From contig JAAAUF010000523.1 of assembly GCA_015499985.1 (NCBI GenBank), positions 8,039 to 29,262 of the forward strand: a stretch of DNA of 21,224 nt, in the 5' to 3' direction. The DNA is from Haplosporangium gracile. Lineage: Eukaryota > Mortierellomycota > Mortierellomycetes > Mortierellales > Mortierellaceae. The notes beneath the pieces are model-generated. The model made no database searches, was not told the DNA's origin, and worked only from the letters and a program-made list of their open reading frames with translations. The position numbers and the translations under genes were made by a program. Shown here piece after piece: positions 1-9,630 of this stretch (positions within the stretch are counted from its first letter, which is position 1; the number at the start of each line of letters is the position of its first letter).

Positions 1-32
<32 letters not shown>
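1..32. repeat. A-rich simple repeat (A15 then GAAAA units)
   Basis: A run of fifteen A is followed by three to four GAAAA units. On the minus strand this is a T/C tract, which fits an intron or 3' region of the minus-strand gene that starts at 856. It is low complexity and has no other meaning I can support. Confidence 0.8.
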
Positions 33-33
<1 letters not shown>

Positions 34-211
34 TGAGCTCAAAGATTATACAAACACGGAAAGGAAAGCTGTAACAAAGCAAGGGGATGATGCGTTTCCT
101 CTTGTCTTTCCTCCCTCCCTTTTTCACCCCTTCTGAGAGCATTTCATGACTCGGGAGTAAAAAAAATAAAACCATCTCACGAAACAAAAAGGCTGTATGA
201 GGGTCTGTGTG

Positions 212-856
212 TTAAGCAAGTAAAGTGGGGCTTACCACATCACGTTCCCGTTCGCTATCGACGAGGTCCTGCTGCTCCGAAATCGAAAAAACCATGACAT
301 CATCCTGCTGCTGCTGCTGCTCCTGTTGTTGCTGCAATCGCTGTTGAGCTTCCATCGAAGGCGCCTTTTCAAAGTGTGTCAGATCCATGGTGGTGCTCGA
401 GACAGAGCCCACAGCAGTCCTGCCCGGTAGTGTCGATCGACTGGACGGCCAGGCGGTTGTGATCGTTGCAAATTTAGAAGGGCCCTTGTCCTTGTTCTTG
501 TTGCGTTTCGAGAGCGTTGATTTCTTAAACAGGTCTAGTTTCGAGGGGACCCGTCGTAATGACTGTGTGCCGTCGATATGATTTGAGCTTCCATTGTTGC
601 TTCCGGTTCCCGAATGCTCGGATTTGGTCGTTGTCACCGTGGTGGTCGAGGCCATAAAGTCGGGGTCATGCTGATTATGGCCCAGCATCCGGGCCTTGAC
701 ATCTATGTCTTGGTGATTGGGATGTTGAGAGGCCATGTATCCTGCAAACAGATCTGGTTGAGATGAGCGCGCTGCCCCCGAGAGGCTTTGAGGGACCTTC
801 TCTGACGGCGTCAGGATCCCCCACCAGGAGCGGCGCTTGTCTGTCTGCTCGGGCAT
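212..856 (-). CDS. Unrecognised low-complexity protein, 5' part of a gene running off the left edge
   Basis: The frame opens at ATG 856-854 and can be read to a stop at 212-214 (214 aa). A good donor, GTAAGC, begins at 235 exactly in phase 0, so the first coding exon is more likely 236-856 (207 codons) with the rest of the gene outside the window. The protein is hydrophilic and probably disordered. It has a basic, Trp-containing N-terminus (KRRSWWGILTPSEK), Ser/Thr-rich stretches, a Lys/Arg-rich patch near residues 105-127 and a Gln tract near residues 175-188. I recognise no domain and no family, so no function is offered. A CT-rich leader lies just upstream, as with other genes in this window. 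Its mixed amino-acid composition sets it apart from the Phe/Leu/Ser/Pro or Arg/Lys/Glu junk frames further right, and this is the main reason to call it coding. Confidence 0.6.
   Translation of the reverse strand: MPEQTDKRRSWWGILTPSEKVPQSLSGAARSSQPDLFAGYMASQHPNHQDIDVKARMLGHNQHDPDFMASTTTVTTTKSEHSGTGSNNGSSNHIDGTQSLRRVPSKLDLFKKSTLSKRNKNKDKGPSKFATITTAWPSSRSTLPGRTAVGSVSSTTMDLTHFEKAPSMEAQQRLQQQQEQQQQQDDVMVFSISEQQDLVDSERERDVVSPTLLA
305..340 (-). repeat. CAG/CAA trinucleotide tract coding for polyglutamine
   Basis: On the plus strand, five CTG triplets (305-319) are followed by imperfect CTC/CTG/TTG/TTG/CTG triplets. Read on the minus strand they encode the Gln-rich tract of the gene at 236-856. Tracts of this kind often vary in length between strains. 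Confidence 0.8.
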
Positions 857-925
857 TCAGTTCGTTATGAGAGGGAGAAAGAAAGAGAGAGACAAAGAAG
901 GTTGGTGGCAACTAATATGTTTGAT
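857..925 (-). promoter_or_regulatory. CT-rich leader of the leftmost gene
   Basis: On the minus strand the bases just upstream of the start at 856 are a CT-rich run (TCTCTCTCTTTCTTTCTCCC and similar). The leaders of histone H3, the CLC gene and the F-box-like gene look the same, so this is probably the 5'UTR and core-promoter zone. No TATA box could be assigned. Confidence 0.4.
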
Positions 926-1339
926 TACTGATGGAAAGACAAATGGTGACCTATCAGAGACGAGAGAAGGGAGTTTCAATTAAGTGATCAGTTAATAATG
1001 AAAACTGCGGCGACGCGTCAAGGTTGATCAGCGCGTCTATGTTCATCACTTCTATGCAAGGTCTTGATGTTCGTAGAACGATATTGAAATGAAAACAAAA
1101 GGTTCAAAGTAGGAGTACTATATGGAGAGCCCACACGAACTAAAAAAAAAAAACTAGCTCGCTCCTTTCTCCCCTCACTTGGGGTTCATTTTTGCAACAA
1201 TAGGCATTCATAAAATAATGTAGGGGAGGGCGTAACAAAAGGAGCAGGGACAAGTATGAAAAGTGCGATGGTTCGCGCCACGTGGGCCATGAACAAAAAG
1301 TAAGAAAGGGAGTATGCTTGAGACAGGTAAGTAGACAGG
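926..1339. other. Noncoding stretch, nothing assignable
   Basis: Mixed-composition DNA with short A runs (for example twelve A near 1142-1153) and no frame with coding character on either strand. It may be the distal promoter of the leftmost gene. Confidence 0.5.
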
Positions 1340-3640
1340 CGCATTATGGAGAAAGTGAAGAAGGGGAGAGAGGGTTTGTTAATGAGTGCAGTCGAGGAGG
1401 AGTGAAGGTGTGAAGGAATGTCGGAAGAGTTGGTAGGCCCACGATGTTATGTTTGTTCTTACAATAACGAGAGTTGAATGAGGAAAAGGGAATGGAATGA
1501 AGTGTAGGTGAATGTGGAGAGAGGGAAGGTCGGTTGTGGAGAGAGGAAGGAAAGCCAAGAATGGGAAGGGAGTGTGAACAAAGGATACAACGGAAGAATG
1601 GACAGGAAAGGACAGAAAGGGGAAAAGAAAGAGAAGAACACAAGGTCATTGTGGAAAAGACACTCAGAAAACAAATGCCGAGTGTATGCGTGTAATTTCA
1701 TATTAAAAGGCAGCAAGAAGCCCAGTACAGCCGCCCGGTCCGGCAGGCAAGCAGGCAGTGTGAAGGACAAAAGAAAGGAAGGACAACAGGACAGAGACAG
1801 AGAGAAAGAGAGGACAATGCATTGCGCGCAGGGGGTCGCAAAAGAGAGCCACAAGCAAAGGAAAAAAATAAAAAAAAGACACATCCATATTAATTCATGC
1901 ATCCGACATCATGTGTCCTCTGTTTTTCTTTTTGCCGATGAAATCGAAAGAGAGACAATAACAAGGACCATGCGTTGCATGGATTGGCTTTGTTTTTGTT
2001 TGCTTTCGCTCTTTCTTCCGTTTCTTTACTCCGTCAACAGACGCAACCAACGACAGGCATTAACGTTTTCATTTCCTTCTCTCTGTCTCCCTCTTTGCTT
2101 TTTCTTTCCTTGGAGGCATCGTTTTTCGATGCATGACAATGGACGTAACGGCATTGATACATATTGGGGGAAAGCAAACGTACGAAAGGGAGGGCTCAAC
2201 AGCAAAGTACTGTCAAGAGTGCGTGGGGGAGAGACGAGCGTGAATGCAAAGTGCCATGAACGAGAAGAGAGTGCTTGAGGGCGTGGTGTGACAGTGGCGG
2301 CGTGGGGAAAACAAGAAAGTAAAGAATACTCGATCCATGTAAACAAAACCTCGCACCAACAATACAGAAATGAGTAAAAATACAATAAGGTAGTGTGGTG
2401 ATCAGGAGTAAGACGAGGAGAGAAGGTGGAATAAAGATGGAAAGTGAGGGTGAAGAATGATAGGTTACTTTGCTCAGGGACCACAACACGCAGGACTAGA
2501 CGAGACGAGACGAAACAGGGCAAGGATGAGGGTAACAATGGGACAAGGTCGTGATGTATATCGGGCGAGTGGAGTTATTGGAATTGCACGATAGGCGAAT
2601 GAACGTGTAGAGATGGTTGTTGTTATTGTCTGTTGCTTCGGAAAGGATACGAAGAGTGGAAAGGACAACGAGAATGGGTTTGGAGGAGAAGGATATCACA
2701 CATACTGAACAGTACACGGCGTCTGCTGTCTTTTAGTCGAGAAAATGAAACGATGAAAGATGAAAGAGGACCTGCTGGGAAAAACTACAAGGGCGACAAC
2801 TAAAGGAGCGCTTTTGGGTTCAGACAAATGACCAAGGAGGAAGAAGGAAAAGAAACAAGATCTCCTGTGAACAAACCCCATTTAGGCCAGTTTGAGGAAA
2901 ATAGCAATGTATATTGAGAGCTGGATAGGAAAGATGATGGGGTGAAGGAACAGAAAAAATGACAGTTGGGAGTCCTCACCTAAGAGACCGTATATAAAAT
3001 AATTCTGGGTCAGCACTTGGGAAAAGAAGGGGCGAATAAGGGAGAGGAATAGAAGAGAAAGGAATAGTGAGGGTTGTTGTACAATGAAATGTTGCGGGAG
3101 AGAAGAGGAAGGGGATGACAAAGATGAAGGGAGAGAAAAGGAAGAGAGGGGATGAGAGGAGAAGAGAAGACAAAGAAGGGTTGCTACTGAAGCGATTGAG
3201 TGATTGAGTGAGTGAAATGTAATATAGGGCGGGGAGGGGGTAGAGAAAGAAAGAGGGATGGTGGATACAGGAAGATGGAGCGATTTGCGAGAGAGTAAGT
3301 ACGCGAGAGGATGCGAAAGACGAGAAGAAAGGAAGTGGAAGGGCTTAAAAAGGGAAGGAAGAGAGAAAAGAGAGAAGAAGAGACGACGAAGAAAAGAGAA
3401 AAAGAGGGGGATGTACGCTCGAGAGAAAAGAAAGGAGTAGAGAACAAATAAGAATGAGGAACGAAAGAAAGAAAATAAGCATGAAGAACTAGAAGGGAGA
3501 GATAAAGAGAGGAAGAAGAGGAAAAATTTGTTATAAGTAATTGTTCTTTGCTATAACTGGAAAGAGGGAAGGGGAGAAAGGAAGAAGAGAGAAGGTAGAA
3601 GAGGAAACAACAAAGAAACGTGAAGTGCTGAACGAATACG
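1340..3640. other. Long purine-rich (plus) / pyrimidine-rich (minus) tract
   Basis: For about 2.3 kb the plus strand is dominated by A and G (GAAGAGAGG-type runs), with a mixed interruption around 1880-2160. Open frames here give only Arg/Lys/Glu-rich peptides on plus or Ser/Leu/Phe/Pro-rich peptides on minus, which is what the base skew alone would produce. In this window true leaders and introns are CT-rich on the transcribed strand (for example RFC intron 5 at 9916-10289). The skew is therefore compatible with a minus-strand noncoding transcript, or a long leader of the gene at 236-856. That is inference. No splice set or start could be fixed. Confidence 0.55.
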
Positions 3641-5460
3641 CCCACGTTTTCCCCTACACGAACCGTATGCAAAAAGTAGAGAGCATTGGAAATGGATCAT
3701 GCACCTACTTTCTTACTCTTTCTTGCAATTACTGTTATTTTTCCAATTGACCATGGGCATGATCATGAGGACGAGTTAGAAGAATGAAAAGAATTGAGAG
3801 GACGGCAGGAAATCATTGAATGAATGAAATCTATGGAAAGAGAGGACCCGGAAATGAACAAGGACTAGGAACAACAACACAATAACACCAGTGCATCGAT
3901 CCACTCAACTATCCAATTTTTGTTGAAAAACAGGGGGCGGAGGGAGAAAATAAAAAGACTTATCGGTACATCCGGTACGAGAGGGGAGTAGGGAGGAGGG
4001 ATAGTAAGTTATGGTGGATGGGGTAGATGGCACACTGGAGTACACATGTACAGGAGCGGGATAAATGTGTGCACAGAGACAGAAAGGCAATTCTGCTCCT
4101 TCCACACGTTTACTTCGGTTGACGATATCCAATTGGCCGTGTAAAGAAGCGTAGATCATGGTGACACCCTTTATTGCCTTTTCAACAAGGAAATGAACCC
4201 CTGGAAAGATAAAGGAAAAAAAGGGAAAAAACCTGTTCGATAATGCCAACAATGCCCTTTTTTCTCGCCGACCCAGAAACAACAAATAACACAAAGCGCT
4301 TCCCAGAGAAGCATGAATGAAAGGCAAGCAACATCAGCTGCACACGCATACAGCCATAGAAGCATGAAAGTTGTTTTATTTTTGTTGTTGCTGTCGAGAC
4401 TGTCGTTGCTGTTGGCGAGTGTATGCATAAACCAACGACCAAAAATGACAATGCAATGCTCGCTTTGTGCTTCTCTGTTGTTCAGTTGGGAAAGAAAACT
4501 GCCAACAACGATAGATGAGTAATGGGTATGCCTGTCCTGCAAGATGCAGCATCCGTTGTGTGTCTTCTGCGTGTGCGTGTGCGTGTGCGTGTGCGTGTGC
4601 GTGTTTGTGTGTCTGAGTGTGTGTAGTACATATATATACTCAAATGCAAAAAATAGACACGGCCAAGAGATTACAAAAATCTAAAAAGTAGGAGTAAAGA
4701 AAGAAAATAGCAACGCCCATGTTTTGCATTAGTAGAAATGGTTATCTACACATCGATGTATCATCGCAACCCGCAGAATGAAAGAGGAAGGTGGAAGGGA
4801 TGTGCAAGAGAAAATGAAGTGGATAAAAAAGTAAAAAAGGAGACACAGCAAAACAAAAGATAGTCCGCGTGTCTCTCTGTCGTCTCTTTGTTGTTGTCGT
4901 CGTCTATGAGATCGATCAACAAAAGGCTGGATGGGAAGACAAGGGAAAGTAACAAGGGGGAGACGGGGTGATGCGAACAATGCCGAGGGGTGCAAACCTA
5001 TCTGTGCTCAGAGTAACGCTGACATGTAAATGACAATTGACGGAATGCGAGTTGGGACGGAAACTATTGTCTGTCAACAAAGGCAAAGCAGGAAGGGAAA
5101 GGGAAAGGGATAGAGAAGGGATAGAGAAGGGAAGGGAACCACAAAGCCTTGCTTACAACCACACGGGGTGTGTTTGTCTGTACTGCTTGCTTTCAATGCA
5201 AATGCAAAATAGGAATCCTCAACGCACTGCAGCAACTTCAGCCCTTGTGCCCTGCTTACTATTTGCATTGTGGTGCCTCAGTCTTTTCTTATTCTTTGTC
5301 AATCGCTTGGTAAATGCCACACGCACAAACACCTCATCAACGGCTTAGAAGAAGGGGGTTTCTATAAGTCCACATCTTTCTCAGCAATTGCTGGCTTCGT
5401 TTTTTTCTACCTTCAAGACAAGAGACAATATAAACCATGCGCCATGCTACGACTTACCAA
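3641..5460. other. Noncoding stretch with weaker purine skew
   Basis: I find no coding frame with family motifs and no tRNA-like B box on either strand. It contains a GTGTGC microsatellite (4571-4600) and a small GGGAAA/GGGATAGAGAA purine repeat near 5095-5135. A GTAAGT donor-like site on the minus strand lies near 5455, but I could not attach an exon to it. Confidence 0.5.
4571..4600. repeat. (GTGTGC)5 microsatellite
   Basis: Five perfect tandem copies of the hexamer GTGTGC, followed to about 4624 by degenerate TG-rich sequence. Alternating purine-pyrimidine DNA like this can adopt Z-DNA. It lies in noncoding DNA. Confidence 0.95.
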
Positions 5461-5570
5461 ATGACTTCGTCGCGTTATTGAGCAATCGCGAGAATAACAA
5501 ACAACCATAGTCTGAGACCGCAATTAGATAAACAGTTGAGAGTGAATACCCTTTCTAAAGTTCACCATTC

Positions 5571-5585
5571 GGCCGTCTAACGGCC
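5571..5585. repeat. Perfect 6-bp hairpin GGCCGT-CTA-ACGGCC
   Basis: A six-base inverted repeat with a three-base loop in noncoding DNA. It is strong and GC-rich for its setting, but it has no T run after it and no flanking gene that explains it. Confidence 0.6.
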
Positions 5586-5648
5586 AAACACTGCCACGCC
5601 CCATGTTGTCAGGGGTCAATAAAAAGGAAAAGGAACGTACTATTCGCT

Positions 5649-5700
5649 CTGTCCACTTGTTACTTTTTCGTACCTTGATTACTCAAGTGGTCAAGGACAG
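5649..5700. repeat. Interrupted inverted repeat CTGTCCACTTG / CAAGTGG-n4-GGACAG
   Basis: The arms CCACTTG (5653-5659) and CAAGTGG (5684-5690) pair over seven bases. The outer bases CTGTCC (5649-5654) can instead pair with GGACAG (5695-5700). No function can be assigned. Confidence 0.5.
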
Positions 5701-6330
5701 CCTCGTTCAGGAAAAAGGAATCCAAGTAAAAGGTAATCATCATATCCTCCTCATCCTATTACGCTAGTTCGCTCCCTTTCTCGTCCATTCTATCTCTATG
5801 TGTGGTCAACTCGTCGTACCTTCAGTTCCTACTATCCAGCTCATTTACAATTTGAACAAGAAAGTCAACGCTGGTCCTCCAGCATCAACTTTCTAGGAGT
5901 GATTGTACTTGAAATGTGCGTCCAGTTCAAACCCCCAGTCCTCCCGCTTGTTGCTCAGTGCTTCTCCCTTTTTTTCTTATAACCCCCTGGAACTTAGCCG
6001 TAATACAGGCACGAACGGAACACAACAAAACTATCAACAGAGCACATGTACACTCCTTCCTTTTTCTTCACCTCCTTTCTTCTTTGCCTGTGTCCCGTCT
6101 AGTCAACAAGTGCGAGAGCATGACAAGAATCTACTCCACCACCGTCTACCGCCCAGCCCAAAATCTACCAACAAATAGCAATCGAGTAACGCCTCTTTTT
6201 TCTTTGCCGGGTCCCCCTCTGTCGGCTTTTTTTCTTTGTTCATTCTTTTTCCTTTTTCCCTGTTCCTTTCTTCCCTTCATTAGTGTGATCATGGGAGGGG
6301 GACATAGACATAATAAGGCACAATAAAAGC

Positions 6331-6490
6331 TGAAGTGGTGCACAAGCACGAATCGACCGGGTCAGTCAGTCTCCGCCACGAGAAAAATTTCCAAGCGGCT
6401 CAAGCCTCAGCTCAAGGCGCACTGGACCTGCATCTCTGAGCCCAGCCATCTATCGCTTCCCAAAACTAGGTCCAGAGGGCGGGACGTTTA
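6331..6490. other. Higher-complexity island with several inverted repeats
   Basis: Between pyrimidine-rich DNA on the left and purine-rich DNA on the right sits about 160 bp of balanced, GC-richer sequence. It holds GTGC-ACAA-GCAC, overlapping GGCTCAAGCC / GCTCAAGGC repeats, and GGACCT (6424-6429) paired with AGGTCC (6467-6472). A stop-bounded frame of about 55 codons without a Met crosses it on plus. It could be a small RNA, an exon relic or a transposon scrap, and I cannot choose between these. Confidence 0.35.
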
Positions 6491-7003
6491 AAACAGACCG
6501 CCCAATGCATTTATGCGGGAAGAACTGGCAGAAGAAAAAAAGGGGGGCGGAAGGGGTGAAAGGGGGTAAGGTAAAGGTAATGAAAGGAGGGAGAAGAAGG
6601 AGACAGAGGGAACGGGTGAACAGGCGGATGCTCTTGTTTTACTTCTCCAAAGGGCCAAAGGAGGAAGACAGGAGGAGGAAGGGGGAAGCATGCATGAGAA
6701 CTAAAGGCAGGCAGGCAGGTTGTTCATGAGGAGAGGGAGAGTGAGGACGAAACAGCGAGGGAGAAGGACGAATTTCAAAGGCTTTCAGTGCTCCATCCGA
6801 TGTGTTTGTATTCCTACCGACGATAGAGATCGTACTCGTACAACCGAACAACAAGCTAGTCACTTAGGTTCTTTTTCCACTTTCTGTCTATCTCGTTTTC
6901 GAGAATGAATCTGGCTTTATTTTAGCTTGGAATGGACCAAGCTCATAAAGGCAACACAGCTTTGCATTCAGACACGATTTCACTATACTTACTCTCAGGT
7001 CTT
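6491..7003. other. Noncoding stretch: purine-rich block, then UBTD 3' flank
   Basis: From 6520 to about 6770 the plus strand is again G/A-rich (GAAGGGG-type runs). From 6780 it becomes mixed and leads into the 3' end of the minus-strand UBTD gene. No gene seen. Confidence 0.5.
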
Positions 7004-7009
7004 TTTATT
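7004..7009 (-). terminator. AATAAA polyadenylation signal of the UBTD gene
   Basis: On the minus strand AATAAA starts only seven bases after the TGA stop (7017-7019). The 3'UTR would then be very short, unless other signals further on are used. Confidence 0.5.
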
Positions 7010-7016
7010 AAAATGT

Positions 7017-8174
7017 TCAAGGGTCAGAAACAAGCACCTGGAGAACAGTCCCCTGGTCTCCGACCTGGAAATGCGAAATACCCTCCAATCGCTCTTTATC
7101 CTCCAGAACCCGACCCAAGAACAACATCCTCACAAAACTTCTCTCGCTCCTCACCCATCCTTCCTCTACCAAACGTGCCTTAATCTGTCCGATCGTTATT
7201 GTCGGTGCTCCTCCTGGGACAGTGGGGATGGAAAGGGCCACCTCCTTTTGACTGTCTGAGAGTCGAATCCGCACAATTGTCTCTTCTTCTTGTTCTACTG
7301 GCGCCATCGTGTTGTCCTTGTGCTGCTGTTGCCCGCGTGGCGATTGTGCCGCATAACTACCACTACCAGCGCTAGAGCCCTGACTGCCACCCTCTCCGCC
7401 ATCACGAATAAAATCCTCGACAAGATTTCCCGGATTCGACAAGATCTTCAAAGGGATGACATACAAATTCCCCAAATGATCATAGCACGCCAACTGCGTC
7501 ATCGGATCCTGCCTTTGATTTCTCCTGCTCCACCGACTCGTGCTTCTGCCCCCAATTTCGGCACCGTCTATGTTACCAGAAGCAGCAGCGGTGAGTTCAG
7601 GGGCGATGTAGGAGGGGACGGTAATGTGAGCTGCGTCCAGGATGGATTGTACTTGGTCTGCATCGTTCTCGGCGTCACAACAAGCTGCCCTCAATGCCTG
7701 CCATACTTCCGTCCGTCCCTGTTTTTTTTAATGCACAAAAACAACAAATAAAGGGACCGAGGTGGGTTTGTAAATTGATGGGTATAGACGGCGCCTCCAG
7801 GCAGGCAAATATCCTAAGTTTCGAAGGTTGTCGAATCAGAAAGTCGAGACAAAAACAAAAAGGAAAAAAAAAAAGAAACGAGGACGTACGTCATAGATGG
7901 GGGCGGTGTCCCAGAATTCTTCCCTCTCGCGCTCCAGCTGAGTTCTTGTCGGTGGCGGAACTGGGGCATTCCAGCGATGACTCTTAAGTGCGAGTATCTT
8001 ACGGCCTAGTATTTTGTTATCAAAGTGGAGGGTACATACGCAGGAAGGGCGGTATCTTGAGGTCAGCTTAGCAGTCATGTCTGCTGGCTGTTACAGATAG
8101 CGAGTAGTGAGTAACATACCGCCGTAGCCGGGCTCGGAGTCGTCGTCAACCGGTGTACTTGAGCAGCAACCCAT
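7017..8174 (-). CDS. UBTD1/UBTD2-like ubiquitin domain-containing protein (DC-UbP family)
   Basis: Three exons: 8174-8120, 8005-7890 and 7718-7017 (290 aa). Introns are GTATGT...TAG (8119-8006) and GTACGT...CAG (7889-7719). The second exon start was chosen because it restores the family's GRK...ALKSHRW segment in phase. The N-terminus MGCCSS fits N-myristoylation of Gly2 and palmitoylation of Cys3/Cys4, so membrane tethering is likely. Residues about 30-70 hold the family hallmark EFWDTAPIYDGR, then a helical region ending near DAAHITVPS. A Ser/Arg-rich insert (about residues 95-125) precedes CYDHLGNLYVIP. A ubiquitin-like fold occupies about 203-290. The vertebrate relatives bind ubiquitin-conjugating and deubiquitinating enzymes; a similar scaffold role here is inference. 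It is divergent from histone H3. Confidence 0.9.
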
Positions 8175-8390
8175 TGTCTCTTTCAATGTTCTTCTCTCTT
8201 ATCAAGACAAGGACAAGGTGGTAGTGTAGAGTGTTAGCGAAGTGTGAAAGATGAAGGTGTTGTGTGTCCATTCCCATCCCAAGTGCCATGCCATGGGAAG
8301 ACAAGGAAGGGCTCTCACTGAGAGATAACCTCCTCGACTCGTCTCATGGCACATACCGTGCAGGTATGATCGTCAATTAGAGAAATAGAA

Positions 8391-8400
8391 CTCACGTGAG
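8391..8400. promoter_or_regulatory. CTCACGTGAG palindrome (CACGTG E-box)
   Basis: A perfect 10-bp palindrome with a CACGTG core, the site type bound by fungal basic helix-loop-helix factors of the Cbf1/Pho4 class. It lies between two TCAATTAGAG direct repeats spaced 37 bp apart, inside the shared promoter. Binding is inference from the motif. Confidence 0.45.
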
Positions 8401-8445
8401 GAACGATATTCAATTAGAGCAAATTTGAATCTTGTTCAAACATTT

Positions 8446-8566
8446 CGGCAGTGATTTTTTTTGCGGCAGCGATTTGGTTTTTTTGACCTGTTCTTCGCCG
8501 TGCAAAAAAAAGCAAACATACATTGTTTTTCAAACACCCTTTTCGCAATATTAGAAATCGCTGCCG
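8446..8566. mobile_element. Candidate 121-bp MITE-like inverted-repeat element
   Basis: CGGCAGTGATTT (8446-8457) and AAATCGCTGCCG (8555-8566) form 12-bp terminal inverted repeats with one mismatch. A second copy, CGGCAGCGATTT, lies just inside the left end (8464-8475) and matches the right end perfectly. Both left copies are followed by a T tract. No clear target-site duplication is visible, so this may instead be a cluster of regulatory motifs. Confidence 0.3.
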
Positions 8567-8635
8567 ATGACCACACCATCTGAGGAGGGGAAGGAAACAT
8601 TCTCCCTGCGAATACGGGGTGTGGCTTGCCCTTAA

Positions 8636-9349
<714 letters not shown>

Positions 9350-9630
9350 GCGAAGAGGAGAGACACAAGTAATAGTCCCTCTTTTTCTTTTGTAACAATC
9401 AAATACAATTCGCCCTTCTACCCTATTTTGTAGTATTATGTCTGTACCATACACTTTTGCAGCCTTTGTTTTAAATAAAATCGGCTTCGCTATCATAAAA
9501 CGACATACCAAGGTCCTCAATCTATCACCTGCTCTGGTTCGCTTATAGTTCTTTTTTTTGTTAAGCGAGAAAAGTGATGAAACAAGTTGTACGAGTATGC
9601 ATCTATGGTTTACAAAAGAAAAAAAAAGAC
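9350..9630. other. Convergent 3' region between histone H3 and RFC
   Basis: 281 bp between two tail-to-tail genes. It holds the H3 polyadenylation signal. On the RFC side there is a T-rich stretch after the stop but no exact AATAAA. No gene is seen in it. Confidence 0.7.
9474..9479 (+). terminator. AATAAA polyadenylation signal of histone H3
   Basis: AATAAA stands 124 bases past the H3 stop within TTTTAAATAAAATCGG. It indicates an ordinary polyadenylated histone mRNA, as in other fungi, instead of a metazoan-type histone stem-loop. Confidence 0.7.

Larger units (their letters stand above)
5461..6330. other. Noncoding stretch, pyrimidine-rich on plus
   Basis: The skew reverses here: from about 5640 the plus strand is rich in C and T. 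No frame shows coding character. Two inverted repeats are listed separately (5571-5585 and 5649-5700). An AATAAA lies at 6322-6327 but has no gene upstream that it could serve. Confidence 0.45.

Noticed and set aside
1508..2278. 256-codon open frame on plus
   Set aside because: Its Arg/Lys/Glu-rich first half and Leu/Phe-rich second half follow the local base skew. No domain, no leader and no support from the other strand.
3184..3672. 162-codon Ser/Phe/Leu/Pro frame on minus, and similar frames between 1344 and 3173
   Set aside because: They are what any frame of a CT-rich strand gives. No motif or splice structure.
857..7003. tRNA or 5S rRNA genes in the gene-poor gap
   Set aside because: I looked for GGTTCRANNCC-type B boxes on both strands and found none intact. 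The nearest match (6340-6360 region, minus) lacks a tRNA fold.
8040..8083. Extra small exon in the UBTD gene, with CAGCAG tandem acceptors and a second GTATGT donor at 8039
   Set aside because: Including it requires a very short or AAG-ended following intron. Splicing 8120 straight to 8005 keeps phase, uses a TAG acceptor and restores the conserved GRK...LKSHRW segment.
8311..8345. TPP riboswitch suggested by CTGAGAGATAACC
   Set aside because: The second conserved block (ACCTGATCTGGATAATGCCAG type) is absent within a reasonable distance on either side.
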